Counted from the stretch's first letter, positions 1 through 7,822 are shown. The stretch: 13,142 nucleotides of DNA from Planctomycetaceae bacterium (GCA_947464585.1 CANHYS010000015.1:1-13142); one strand, 5' to 3'. Made by a program: numbers and translations. Notes: a model not told the origin generated them from the sequence alone.

Positions 1-664
1 GATGGGCGGGATCCCGCGTGAGGCAGAGGCGATAGTTGTACGCCATGAAGCGATGGTCGCCCGCGCCGGGCTTGCCCGTTGGCTCGGCGGACACGCCGGG
101 CAGCGGCTGGCCGTTCGCGTCGCGAGCATCCACCGACATCGGCCACTGGTGAGATTTCAGATAACCCTTCATCCGCATGTAGCCTGCTACCGTCGGCTTG
201 ACCAACGACGAATCGCCTACCAGCTTCTGGAACTTGGTCACGACTTCAGGCGAATCGAGCAGTGAGTCGAGCACGTGCACGTCTTGGATGCCGGCGAGCG
301 ACTCCTGATACTCATCCCGCGACTCGCGGCCGACGATATATCGCACGCCCGCCAGTGCCATCAGGTCACCCTCATAGGAGGCGTCGACAAACGCACTGGC
401 CTCGAAACGGCTCCCGTCGGTGCACTCGACCGCCGTAAGCCGAGCGCCCTGCTTGTTTACCGACTCGATGGTGCGGCTCGTTATCACCCGGATGTCCGTC
501 GGTGCCAGAATCTCGTCAAAGACCTGGGCGCCCACGTGCGGCTGAAAATAGTAGGTGTGATCGGCACCGTATTTTTCGCTGATGCGATGGAAGACCTCGG
601 CGGCAAAGCCTCCGATTGTCCGCTTATCACCGACGTCGGTGTGGCCTAAACCGCTGGCCATCAT
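1..664 (-). CDS. FAD-dependent oxidoreductase (FAD_oxidored type), N-terminally truncated, C-terminus beyond window
   Basis: The minus strand is open from the left edge to an ATG at 664 and encodes about 221 residues, with the C-terminal part outside the window. Recognisable family stretches are ASGLGHTDVGDKRTIGGF near the start, then FQPHVGAQVFDEIL, then VDASYEGDLMALAGVRYIVG followed by RESRDEYQESLAG. These match the large planctomycete family of FAD-dependent oxidoreductases (PF12831-like), often exported and associated with polysaccharide degradation; the substrate is unknown. The residues just before the first ATG, in the same frame (ARIGG), also fit the family, so homology reaches slightly upstream of any ATG. 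The usual beginning, a signal peptide plus a GxGxxG Rossmann motif of about 40-50 residues, is not seen in any minus-strand frame between 665 and 800. The gene therefore looks 5'-truncated or decayed. It follows the LamG gene on the same strand by about 140 bp. Family assignment is firm; functionality is doubtful. Confidence 0.8.
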   Translation of the reverse strand, partial: MMASGLGHTDVGDKRTIGGFAAEVFHRISEKYGADHTYYFQPHVGAQVFDEILAPTDIRVITSRTIESVNKQGARLTAVECTDGSRFEASAFVDASYEGDLMALAGVRYIVGRESRDEYQESLAGIQDVHVLDSLLDSPEVVTKFQKLVGDSSLVKPTVAGYMRMKGYLKSHQWPMSVDARDANGQPLPGVSAEPTGKPGAGDHRFMAYNYRLCLTRDPAH

Positions 665-801
665 CCCACCTATTCGGGCACCGTCACACCTGCGACATCC
701 GACCGGGGTGAATGTGTCGAGCAAGCGGCAGCAAGAAGGAAATGAGCATAGGTCGGCCAACGGCACTTCAGCAAGCGGTGGACGGTGTCACCACTCTCGG
801 C

Positions 802-3800
802 TCATGGCCGCCGCGGAACGCCCAGGAGGCGGCGGAGCAACTCGGGCCATGAGCCCGATTCCCAAAACGCCGCCTGGCCCGCGGCGGGCTCGCCGAGGAC
901 AGTGCCCGTAAACACGGCCACCTCCCCCTTCCCCACTGCGAGCGTGGCGGCGACCGGGTCGCCGCCCGCGAAGGCAATGGCCTCGGCCTTGGGGCTCGCC
1001 TTCAGATCGTGCCGCCAGAAGACGGCCGGCTTGTCGCTCCAGCTTTCGTTCGACTTCGGACCCAGGAGCACGGCCGGCTCGCAATGGACGAGTGGCGGCT
1101 TCCGCTTCGCGCCGTCGATCATGAACGGCAGCATCGGCTCGAGAAGCGTGCCGGAAAGACGCGCCTGATCGAGGGTCCATGGTCCGCCGAGGATCACGAG
1201 CCGGCCACCATCCTTGACGAAGTCTTCGAGCATCTTCCGCACCTCGAGCTTCATCTGCGGCACCGCGTTGGCCAGCACGACCGCATCGTAGGCATAGAGC
1301 TCCTCATACTTTTCAGGCAGGGAGTAGCCGCTCGTGCACCCTGGCAACAGCCCTTCGACGCCATAGGGCTTCCAGTGCAGCCCGCGAACCTGAAGGATTT
1401 TCTGCGGCGACCGCCCCTCGGGAGTCCGCAGGCCGGCCGGCTTCTCCGGCGGCGGCGTCATCGCGAGGAGCTTGTCGTCGGAGTAAGGCTCCAGCTGCTT
1501 CACGATCAGGTGATCGCAGAAGAGGCTGTTGCCCTCGGGCTCCTTGCTTTCGCCACTGATGAACACGTGCACCAGGCTCTCCGCCCGCAGCTCGATCTCA
1601 CGGTCGTAATAGTGGTAGTTGCCATCGACGACGAGCCGCCGCTCGGGCGGCGTCGCGGCGTCGGTATTGAAATCGACCGGCGGAAACTTGGTCGACGTGC
1701 CGTAGAACACTCCGCTCGAGTCGATCCGGACCGACTGCCGTCGCGGTGGGGTCTGCGTGTCGACGAGCTTGAGCCGGGCCCGGATCCGGTAGCGGCCCGG
1801 CGGAAAGGGCCCGTTCCAGGTACGGCCGAACGAGCCGCGGACGGCCCCGCTGACGCGCGCCTGCGCGCGTCCATTAGCGGCGTCGGCATCAGACACGCCG
1901 TTGGCGTTCAAGCTGTTGTAGCCGGTGTCGGTCTCCACCAGCGACTCATCGTCCGCAAGCGCGACGCCGACGGTCGGCGACTGCAGCGGGTCGACCACGA
2001 TCGCCCCCGGCGGCGCAGAGCGGCCGGCCACGAGGTCGGCCTCGCTCACCGGGTCGCTGAACCGTGGCGGCGATTGGGGCTCGGCGAACCGGCCCGACTC
2101 TTCCACGATCAGCATGCCCCAGACGGCCAGCCCTGGCACCCGCACCCGTGCCTCTTTCGCATTGCCCTCGTTGGTGACCGCGACATCGTAGGGCTCGACG
2201 TCGGGCCGCACGAAAGCCACCCGCTCGATCGTCGCCCCCGGCGAGGCCTTGATGCTCACGGGAAAACTCCCGAGCGGCTCCGGGAGCGTGGTCTTGGCAA
2301 GACTGTCGTCGGGGCTCGGGTTGACGAGATGGACGACCGTGAACTTCCGCGTCGGCGTGTCGATGAACTCCTGCGCGAGCGGCTGCCAGTAGACGTGGGA
2401 ATCGCCCACCTTGATCCGCTCCTCCGGCCGCTCGACGACATTCAGCCGCGGGTGCCAGAGAAACGCCGACCAGCGGGTCATGAACCGGCCCCAGTTGCCG
2501 CAGCCGGGCACCTTTTCGTGCGAGCCATACACAGAATGCGCGCCGGCGATCAGGCTGTAAACCAGCTTGTAGACGCCGACCGGCGACGGCTTCAGGCCCA
2601 GGATGCAGTGGTATTGCCCGCCCAGGCTGCTCACGTGTTTGGCCTGCTTGAGTTCGTTGGGGGCGAAGGCACGGGCCACGCCATCGGCCTTGGTCCACGT
2701 GCGATAGACGCTGCCGTCGATCGAGTAGCCGTCGTGCTGGCCGATCGCCTCCTGCATCCACATGCCATTTCCGGCCATCGCCTCCCGCATCTCGCGGGTG
2801 ATGGCGGGATAGCTGTCGGGCGCAAAGGCGTAGTTGTAGCCCAAGAGGAAATCGGGCCGCTTGGCCCAAAGCGTCTCCTTGAGCTGGCGGATGTTCCATG
2901 TGCTCACCGCATCGCTTGAGACGGTGTAGTGGCCATCGAATCGCACGCCGTCCCAGCCGAACATCGCGGCCGAATCGGCGATCTGCCGGATGCCATAGGC
3001 GAGGGCGTCGGGCCGGTTGAAGTCGATGGGAAACTGCTGCCAGGAGAACACGGCTCCCTTCTTGGCCCGGGCCGCGTCGTCGTTCCACTCGTCGAGCTGG
3101 CGGACGTCGCCCCATCCACCGCGAAACCACTCGGGCCGCCTGCGCATCAATTCCGCGCCGTCGGGGCCGCAGGCCACGTGCTTGCCGTAGGCGACCACCT
3201 TGATGCCGCGGGCATGCGCAGACTCGATGAACCGCTTCAGTTTGCCCGGCTCCATGAGGTAGCTGGCCTGGCCGCTGTACCAGCGATCGGCGGTGGGCGT
3301 GAGGTTGCCCCAGTCGTCGGGCGCCCAGAAGAACACCTCGAGCCAGTTGGCGTATTTCTCTCGGGCCAGGTCGAGCAGCTTTTCGGTCTGCCCAGGCTTT
3401 GCGCGGCCGATGAAGTCGCCTGGCAGCGTGCCGCCGATGCCGACCATCCACGGGTTGTCGTGGACGCCGACACAATCCTCGCCGCGGTCGAAGGGCTTGC
3501 CGTCGCGGAAGAGCCGCGCCTCCACGGCCGTGCCGAACGACTGGCTCGCCAGCGGCACCTCGACACGGAGCGACCGCGACTGGCGGGGCTCGAGGGTGAT
3601 CGTCTGCCGCGACGATTCCTTCCAATCGGCGAGGAGGCCGACGCAGCCGACGGCCAGTTCGGCCTTCTCCGGGGCGGCCGAGAAGTTTTTCACGACCACC
3701 TCCACGGCGGCCGACTCCGACGGCTTGTGGAGGCTCCGCTCGCTCCGCACCGCCAGCAGCTTGAGCCCGCGGGCGGGTTCGTAGAGCGGCTGCCCCTTCC

Positions 3801-4515
3801 GGGAACGGTCGTGGATCGCGGCGATCTCCTCGGCGGGGAGCGCGCGGTCAAACACCGCCATCTCGCGGACGCTGCCCTCGAGGAAGTTGTCGGGCACGCA
3901 GCCGCGGGCGCCGATGGCTAGCGGCCCCGGGTGTCGCGGCATGCCCTCGATCGCCTTCGTCGCCACGGGAAGGCCGTCGCGGTAGGCCGTGATCGTCGTG
4001 GGGGTGATCGCGATGGCCACGAACGTCCAGGGCTCTTTGCTCGCTCCGAGCGAGAACGACGTGTCGGTCGGGTGGCCGTCGTAGCCGGCGAATCGGCCGC
4101 CAGACTGGAGCGAAAACACGCCGGGGATCCTGCCCCCCATCTCGTGGTCGAACACCCTGCCCTCCTTCATCGCCTTGTACCAGCAGCAGTAGGTGACGGG
4201 GCTGCCCACGTTCCAGCCGCCATCGGGCACCAACACGTAGCCCGTCTTGCCGTCGAGCCGCAGTTCGGGCCCCGACTCGCCCGTCACCCATTCCGCGCCG
4301 CCGACCACGGTGCCGTGGGCTCCCTTGCCGGAATAGTCGAAGGCCGTCGTGCCGACGCCCTCGTCGAGCCGCCAGTAGCCGACGAGCCCGGCCGGTGGGG
4401 CGTCGGCCGCCAGGGCCGTTGTGGTGAGTTGCGACACGACAAGCGACAACGAAAAGAAGCAGGTCAAGGCGACGAGGCTGGAGCCGTTTCTCGTGCGGTT
4501 CCTCGTGTGGTTCAA
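802..4515 (-). CDS. Large secreted LamG / TIM-barrel glycosidase-like / GATase-like multidomain protein
   Basis: This encodes 1237 residues. Residues 1-36 form a signal peptide with a hydrophobic core and likely cleavage after TTTALA. Residues 42-238 are a LamG/concanavalin-type module (GLVGYWRLDEGVGTTAFDYS at the start, VFDRALPAEEIAAIHDRS at the end), a typical glycan-binding fold. Residues 250-350 look like an Ig/CARDB-like beta domain. Residues 355-700 look like a TIM barrel: HARGIKVVAYGKH, then FGWDGVRFDGHY, in which D527 sits where retaining glycosidases carry a catalytic Asp; E589 is a possible partner. Residues 700-810 resemble the beta-sandwich that follows such barrels (FTVVHLVNPSPDDS). 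Residues 850-1010 look like another carbohydrate-binding beta-module. Residues 1040-1235 resemble a class I glutamine-amidotransferase-like fold (YDAVVLANAVPQ, FVKDGGRLVILGGPWTLDQ). I cannot assign a CAZy family. The start is TTG at 4515, chosen because AGGAG lies 7 nt upstream and the signal peptide follows directly. It probably belongs to the operon with the lipoprotein and DUF1559 genes upstream. Likely role, inferred: extracellular or periplasmic polysaccharide binding and cleavage. Confidence 0.85.
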   Translation of the reverse strand: MNHTRNRTRNGSSLVALTCFFSLSLVVSQLTTTALAADAPPAGLVGYWRLDEGVGTTAFDYSGKGAHGTVVGGAEWVTGESGPELRLDGKTGYVLVPDGGWNVGSPVTYCCWYKAMKEGRVFDHEMGGRIPGVFSLQSGGRFAGYDGHPTDTSFSLGASKEPWTFVAIAITPTTITAYRDGLPVATKAIEGMPRHPGPLAIGARGCVPDNFLEGSVREMAVFDRALPAEEIAAIHDRSRKGQPLYEPARGLKLLAVRSERSLHKPSESAAVEVVVKNFSAAPEKAELAVGCVGLLADWKESSRQTITLEPRQSRSLRVEVPLASQSFGTAVEARLFRDGKPFDRGEDCVGVHDNPWMVGIGGTLPGDFIGRAKPGQTEKLLDLAREKYANWLEVFFWAPDDWGNLTPTADRWYSGQASYLMEPGKLKRFIESAHARGIKVVAYGKHVACGPDGAELMRRRPEWFRGGWGDVRQLDEWNDDAARAKKGAVFSWQQFPIDFNRPDALAYGIRQIADSAAMFGWDGVRFDGHYTVSSDAVSTWNIRQLKETLWAKRPDFLLGYNYAFAPDSYPAITREMREAMAGNGMWMQEAIGQHDGYSIDGSVYRTWTKADGVARAFAPNELKQAKHVSSLGGQYHCILGLKPSPVGVYKLVYSLIAGAHSVYGSHEKVPGCGNWGRFMTRWSAFLWHPRLNVVERPEERIKVGDSHVYWQPLAQEFIDTPTRKFTVVHLVNPSPDDSLAKTTLPEPLGSFPVSIKASPGATIERVAFVRPDVEPYDVAVTNEGNAKEARVRVPGLAVWGMLIVEESGRFAEPQSPPRFSDPVSEADLVAGRSAPPGAIVVDPLQSPTVGVALADDESLVETDTGYNSLNANGVSDADAANGRAQARVSGAVRGSFGRTWNGPFPPGRYRIRARLKLVDTQTPPRRQSVRIDSSGVFYGTSTKFPPVDFNTDAATPPERRLVVDGNYHYYDREIELRAESLVHVFISGESKEPEGNSLFCDHLIVKQLEPYSDDKLLAMTPPPEKPAGLRTPEGRSPQKILQVRGLHWKPYGVEGLLPGCTSGYSLPEKYEELYAYDAVVLANAVPQMKLEVRKMLEDFVKDGGRLVILGGPWTLDQARLSGTLLEPMLPFMIDGAKRKPPLVHCEPAVLLGPKSNESWSDKPAVFWRHDLKASPKAEAIAFAGGDPVAATLAVGKGEVAVFTGTVLGEPAAGQAAFWESGSWPELLRRLLGVPRRP

Positions 4516-4522
4516 GGCGGGT

Positions 4523-4527
4523 CTCCT
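4523..4527 (-). promoter_or_regulatory. Ribosome binding site for the LamG protein (supports TTG start)
   Basis: On the minus strand AGGAG lies 7 nt before TTG 4515-4513. There is no ATG or GTG at a comparable distance in this frame, so the site decides for a TTG start and places the signal peptide at the very N-terminus. Confidence 0.7.
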
Positions 4528-4596
4528 GGAGAGGTGGGGGGCGCATGGTCACGACGGGCCATGCTCCTGGGACGTAGCCTGGAAGCGAGCGGGGGG

Positions 4597-5217
4597 TCAG
4601 CTACTGCCCTGCTTTTCGGGCGAGTCGCTCGGCGAGTCGCTCGTGAGGTCGAACGTGAATGCCGGACCGGTGTTACGGCCTTTCTTCACCGTCGCCTTGA
4701 GCGGCGAGGCGGCCTTTTCGCCATATGCCTTCGGCACGATGTAGTCGGGCGGCAGCGAGTTCAACCGGTCTGCCTCCGCCTGCCACTTGCCCGCGGCGGT
4801 CCCGTCGGAAGGGTCCGGCTGAGGACCGAGTTCCTCGAGGCGATTTCGCCACTTGATCACCGTCACGACGTAGTCGCCGACAGGAGCCCCGCCGAGGCGC
4901 TTTCCGCCCTGGCCCGTGGTGAGGCGGAACTTCCCTGCCGAATCGGTCCTGCCGTAGGCGGCGAGCCCACCGGCGATGGGCGAAAAACCCACATCTGCTC
5001 CTTCGATCGCCTGACCATCCAAGAGCACCATGCCTTCCACGAATTCGACCGCCGGCCCTTTACGGCCACAGCCAACAGCGGACGCAAGAGCGACAGCGAG
5101 CAGACAGACGGCGACTTTGCTGAAGCAGCGAGTCATCGAACGAGTGAACGAGCCGTTTCCGAACCGCTTCGATTCCGCTGTATCCGCCTCCGTCATATTC
5201 AGGCGATGGCCCTTCAT
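4597..5217 (-). CDS. Lipoprotein with carboxypeptidase-regulatory-like beta domain
   Basis: This encodes 206 residues. A hydrophobic stretch (VAVCLLAVALASAVGC) ends in a lipobox with the modified cysteine at residue 50. Residues 56-117 form a carboxypeptidase-regulatory / transthyretin-like beta domain: VEGMVLLDGQAIEGADVGF, then YGRTDSAGKFRLTTGQ, then GAPVGDYVVTVIK. The end (PDYIVPKAYGEKAASPLKAT, then a Phe-Asp-Leu strand) is typical of small planctomycete lipoproteins encoded beside DUF1559 genes. The last residues repeat Asp-Ser-Pro because a 12-bp unit is duplicated near 4620-4645. The start was set at ATG 5217: it lies 7 nt after the DUF1559 stop, and GGAG overlaps that stop. ATG 5136, which would place the signal core at residue 8, gives a more normal lipoprotein leader but has no visible ribosome binding site. 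The molecular function is unknown; it is probably anchored in the cell envelope and co-expressed with its neighbours. Confidence 0.85.
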   Translation of the reverse strand: MKGHRLNMTEADTAESKRFGNGSFTRSMTRCFSKVAVCLLAVALASAVGCGRKGPAVEFVEGMVLLDGQAIEGADVGFSPIAGGLAAYGRTDSAGKFRLTTGQGGKRLGGAPVGDYVVTVIKWRNRLEELGPQPDPSDGTAAGKWQAEADRLNSLPPDYIVPKAYGEKAASPLKATVKKGRNTGPAFTFDLTSDSPSDSPEKQGSS

Positions 5218-5224
5218 CGGTGCA

Positions 5225-6399
5225 TCACTCCGTCAGCGGTCGTTGTTCGCCGCGAGAGATCGTTCCCAAGGCGCCCCACACGCCCCACATCGACTCGCCC
5301 TTGTAATATGTGGCGTTGCTGGATGTCGTGGGAGGTGTCACGGAGAGATCACCGCAGTCGATCGTTTCGGAAATGAAGCGACTCGCGCCGTCGCACATCA
5401 CCACGCCAGCGCCCCCCGGATGGTTGCTCGAGATCGAACCGAAACTCGAGTCAAAACTCGTCCCGGACGAGCAGGCCGTGGAATTTGGAGGAAGGTTGGT
5501 GAAGAAGCCGGTGTAATCCGTCCTTGCCTGGAGCCACCGCATTCCCTTCCCCCAACAATTATCAACAATATTGTTTGACGGTTGAACCCAGGAAGTCGCG
5601 TTCAAGCAGGTGCTGGGAGCCGACTGGGTAGCGCCTGAACTCCAGTTCGTAACGCTCGCTTTCACCCCGAACCTTCGATCCGTAGCGTTTTCTACCACGC
5701 CCACTTCCCCGAGCAGGACCGTTTTTGAAAGCCCATCGGTGATTTTCATCAGCGTTATGGGAATTTGGTAGGTAGAACTGCCATACGTGGACCAATAGTT
5801 CACGAAAGGGCCTCGAAACTGGTTGACGCTGGCAAACGGAGTGTTGTTGCCGGTGGCCCCAACCATCACATCACCCCAGTTTGCGGCGTAATTCAGCGGC
5901 TGCACCGCGGGCCTCGAGGCATTGTTTTGCCGCCGCGCCGCAACGCCCGGGTCTGAGGGACACGCCAGCGTCGAGATGAATCCTGATGTTCCAGTTCTAT
6001 TGAAAGGCGTGTTTTGAGCGTTTCTATTCGCCGCCGCGGGCGTCGTCGTCGTGTCATTCGCAAACGCCACTATTCTGTTGTAGAGGGCCTGTTGCTCGAT
6101 GTAGGGCAGGATACTCACGGTGTAGCCGTAGTCGCCCCGAACGTCTGCAATGATCTCGAGCGGGCCGCTCCCTGCAGGGATCATTCTCTTGATGTCGACG
6201 TAGCCAAGCGCTCCCAGCCCCAGTTGCTTCAGGTTGTTGAGACACGACACACCGCGAGCAGCCTCCCGCGCCGCCTGCACGGCCGGCAGCAGCAGGCCGA
6301 TGAGAGTCCCGATGATGGCGATCACCACCAGCAGTTCGACCAGCGTAAAGGCCGACCGGCTGCGCGATTGCCCCCCGGCACGTGTTGCATCGCTCGCAT
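5225..6399 (-). CDS. DUF1559 pseudopilin-like protein (H-X9-DG), apparent frameshift near its start
   Basis: Minus-strand translation in the main frame gives FTLVELLVVIAIIGTLIGLL followed by PAVQAAREAARGVSCLNNLK, the type IV prepilin-like helix and the start of the DUF1559 domain (PF07596). Near the end, HPGGAGVVMCDG fits the H-X9-DG processing-associated motif. Length, about 390 residues, is normal. DUF1559 proteins are greatly expanded in Planctomycetes and are thought to be exported and assembled like pseudopilins; individual functions are unknown. The oddity is the start. The main frame runs up to a TAG with no ATG, and its only early alternative starts fall inside the helix. An ATG at 6399, 7 nt behind GGAG, lies in another frame. 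Switching frame at six G's (6376-6371 on this strand) joins MRAMQHVPGG to QSRSRSAFTLVELL, a normal prepilin leader. The cause may be a one-base loss, a sequencing error or programmed slippage. It heads a likely operon with the lipoprotein 7 nt downstream. Confidence 0.85.
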
Positions 6400-6406
6400 G
6401 AGTGTT

Positions 6407-6410
6407 CTCC
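6407..6410 (-). promoter_or_regulatory. Ribosome binding site of the DUF1559 gene
   Basis: GGAG on the minus strand, 7 nt before ATG 6399-6397. It is the only good initiation signal near the gene and marks the out-of-frame ATG as the original start. Confidence 0.6.
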
Positions 6411-6453
6411 GCGTATTTATGCTTTCGAGGGTCCTACGTTCCCGCCACTCGTA

Positions 6454-6482
6454 AAACTATTTTGGAATGGCGTTCTCGTCAA
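6454..6482 (-). promoter_or_regulatory. Possible promoter of the DUF1559 operon
   Basis: The minus strand has TTGACG at 6482-6477 and, 17 nt on, TAGTTT at 6459-6454 inside an unusually AT-rich patch, about 55 nt before the DUF1559 start. The -35 element is good; the -10 element matches the standard hexamer at only three positions. This is a weak call by eye. Confidence 0.2.
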
Positions 6483-6521
6483 CTGATGGACTGTGCGTTC
6501 TTTTCAGGTCTGTTCCAATTC

Positions 6522-6983
6522 TCATCGTTGCGACGCCGGCTCCAGCCCACGGTCCACGCGATCGCGAAACCGCCCGGGCGTCATGTCGACCGGCGCCAGC
6601 TCTAGCCGCCGCTGAAGCCGGCTGCGGCTGCCGATCGTGGCTGGCCACGATTCCCACGGGCCCGGGAAGCGAGCAGCACCAGGCGGCCGTTTTCGCCACC
6701 GGGGCCCCGGGCAATCCGGCGAGCGGGATGGGAGCCACGCCGGTGGCCGTTGCTGACCTTCCTCGGACGGAAAAGCATCGCGTCCTTTTCGGGCGGAGTC
6801 GATCACACCCCGGGCAGCCTCACGATCGGCACCGGGACCGTCACCGAACAACAGGGCAACGGTCGCCTCCTGCAGCCACGACTCGCGTCCCGTGTTCGTT
6901 CGATTGAGCGATGCATCCATGGCCATCAACACCGCGGCATCCTCTCTGTCACTCGAGACTGTCACTCGAACTCCGCGCGGCCC
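6522..6983 (-). other. Degenerate open stretch after the repeat-protein pseudogene
   Basis: The frame of the pseudogene stays open from 6983 to a TGA at 6522-6524. It begins GVRVTVSSDREDAAVLMAMD and then becomes rich in Arg, Pro and Gly, with no recognisable domain and no resemblance to the 24-residue repeats of the intact copy at 9005-10732. The other five frames also gave nothing recognisable. It may be the decayed body of the gene, or unrelated DNA joined to its 5' end. Between 6400 and 6521 I see only the possible DUF1559 promoter. Confidence 0.3.
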
Positions 6984-7247
6984 CTTGGCGATGTCGGCGT
7001 CGAGCGAATTCAGGCCATTGATGGATAGGCAACGCCCCGTGTCTGTGGTGTTGGGGTCGATATCCACCCTCACCCCCGGAAACTCCGCCGCCAGTTTCTT
7101 GGCCTGCTACGGCGTCAGGCGTTCGATCTGGTTCGTGTCTTTCGGCAGCTCGTCTGCCAGTGCGAGACTCGGGCTGAGCGACGCGAGCCACACGAGCGAC
7201 ACCATCAGGGCGGCGGTGAGGATCGACGCGCCAGCGGCGGGCTTCAT
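6984..7247 (-). pseudogene. Broken 5' copy of the 24-residue repeat protein gene
   Basis: From ATG 7247 the translation is MKPAAGASILTAALMVSLVW, then a short Ala/Leu/Ser-rich stretch and ADELPKDTNQIERLTP, followed by a TAG at 7109-7107, then QAKKLAAEFPGVRVDI and INGLNSLDADIAK. This aligns residue for residue with the first 87 residues of the intact protein at 9005-10732 (same signal peptide, ADELP, DTNQIE, QAKKLAAEFPGVRV), except for a three-codon indel in the signal peptide. The stop replaces a Glu codon (GAG to TAG). Homology ends in the first repeat unit. What would be expressed is at most a 46-residue fragment with a signal peptide, so this is a pseudogene left by duplication. Confidence 0.85.
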
Positions 7248-7257
7248 GGCGGACCTC
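7066..7257 (-). repeat. Direct repeat, copy A (pseudogene 5' end)
   Basis: This 192-bp stretch is closely similar at the nucleotide level to 10560-10742, in the same orientation and about 3.5 kb away. The two differ by scattered substitutions and a 9-bp indel. It covers the signal peptide, the start codon and a few bases upstream. Weaker protein-level similarity continues down to 6984. Confidence 0.8.
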
Positions 7258-7408
7258 GGAGGCAAGTAGCGGGAGGAACGGACAGCAGGCGTCCGAGAGT
7301 TTACTCCTGAAATACATGCCCAAGAATGCCAGCCAACCAGTCCCGGAGAGTCATTTCACACCCGACTCCCGCACGACTCTCCGCATCCGACCGCCCGCCC
7401 GCTCCTGT

Positions 7409-7537
7409 TCACGGGAGTACACACCCGCCCGATCCGCCGACAGGCAGCGACCGGAGGCCCACCTCAAAGCGGGTCTGCGCCGGCTCACGAAATCGCCACC
7501 ACAGCGGGGACAGGTTGGCGATCCAGGACCGGGCCAC
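7409..7537 (-). CDS. Possible 42-residue small protein, or remnant
   Basis: A minus-strand ORF runs from GTG 7537 to TGA 7411-7409. Its product is unusually aromatic for a chance high-GC ORF: ARSWIANLSPLWWRF, then REPAQTRFEVGLRSLPVGG and a short Gly/Ser tail. AGGGG lies about 4 nt before the GTG, closer than ideal. The string looks familiar to me from intergenic regions of other planctomycetes, but this is memory and unverified. It could be a small protein, the end of a decayed gene, or part of a dispersed intergenic repeat. Confidence 0.3.
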   Translation of the reverse strand: MARSWIANLSPLWWRFREPAQTRFEVGLRSLPVGGSGGCVLP

Positions 7538-7768
7538 GGGGCCCCTGCGGCACGGTTTCGCAAATCACGAGTCGCTCATCAGCCGGGTAATGTTTGCGGA
7601 AGTGCCATTGACCGAACTATCGTTTGCGATCCGAGGCGCTACCGAAAAGTCTTAGCCACCCCTTTCCTCCAATGGCGGCCCGCCTTGCCACTGAGGTTGG
7701 CCTCCCTTTACCAACCCAGCCCGCATGGCAAAGCCCCTTTTTCCCCCATGACGCATCCTCTTTTCGAG

Positions 7769-7798
7769 TTGGACCGCACGTTTCTCAAATAATCAAAT
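7769..7798 (+). promoter_or_regulatory. Possible promoter of the plus-strand lipoprotein gene
   Basis: TTGGAC at 7769-7774 and TCAAAT at 7793-7798 are separated by 18 nt and lie in the most AT-rich part of the intergenic region, about 30 nt before the GTG. Placement is sensible; the hexamers are imperfect. Confidence 0.35.
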
Positions 7799-7815
7799 CT
7801 TTATCCTTTTCTCGC

Positions 7816-7822
7816 AAGGAGG
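7816..7822 (+). promoter_or_regulatory. Strong ribosome binding site deciding the GTG start at 7830
   Basis: AAGGAGG, a near-perfect Shine-Dalgarno, lies 7 nt before GTG 7830-7832. It fixes the start of the lipoprotein even though the codon is not ATG. Confidence 0.85.

Noticed and set aside
1009..2919. Plus-strand 636-codon open frame opposite the LamG protein
   Set aside because: It is antisense to a protein with a signal peptide, a ribosome binding site and recognisable domains. Its translation is Arg/Asp/Leu/His-rich with no domain, as expected for the complement of a GC-rich gene.
1946..3625. Second long minus-strand frame (559 codons) inside the LamG gene
   Set aside because: Arg/Ala/Pro/Gly-rich shifted-frame translation with no domain; fully inside the convincing frame.
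4543..4564. Inverted repeat GCATGG ... CCATGC between the lipoprotein and LamG genes, as a terminator
   Set aside because: Only 6 bp of stem with a 10-nt loop and no T-run. It sits within an 81-bp gap of a likely operon and close to the next ribosome binding site.
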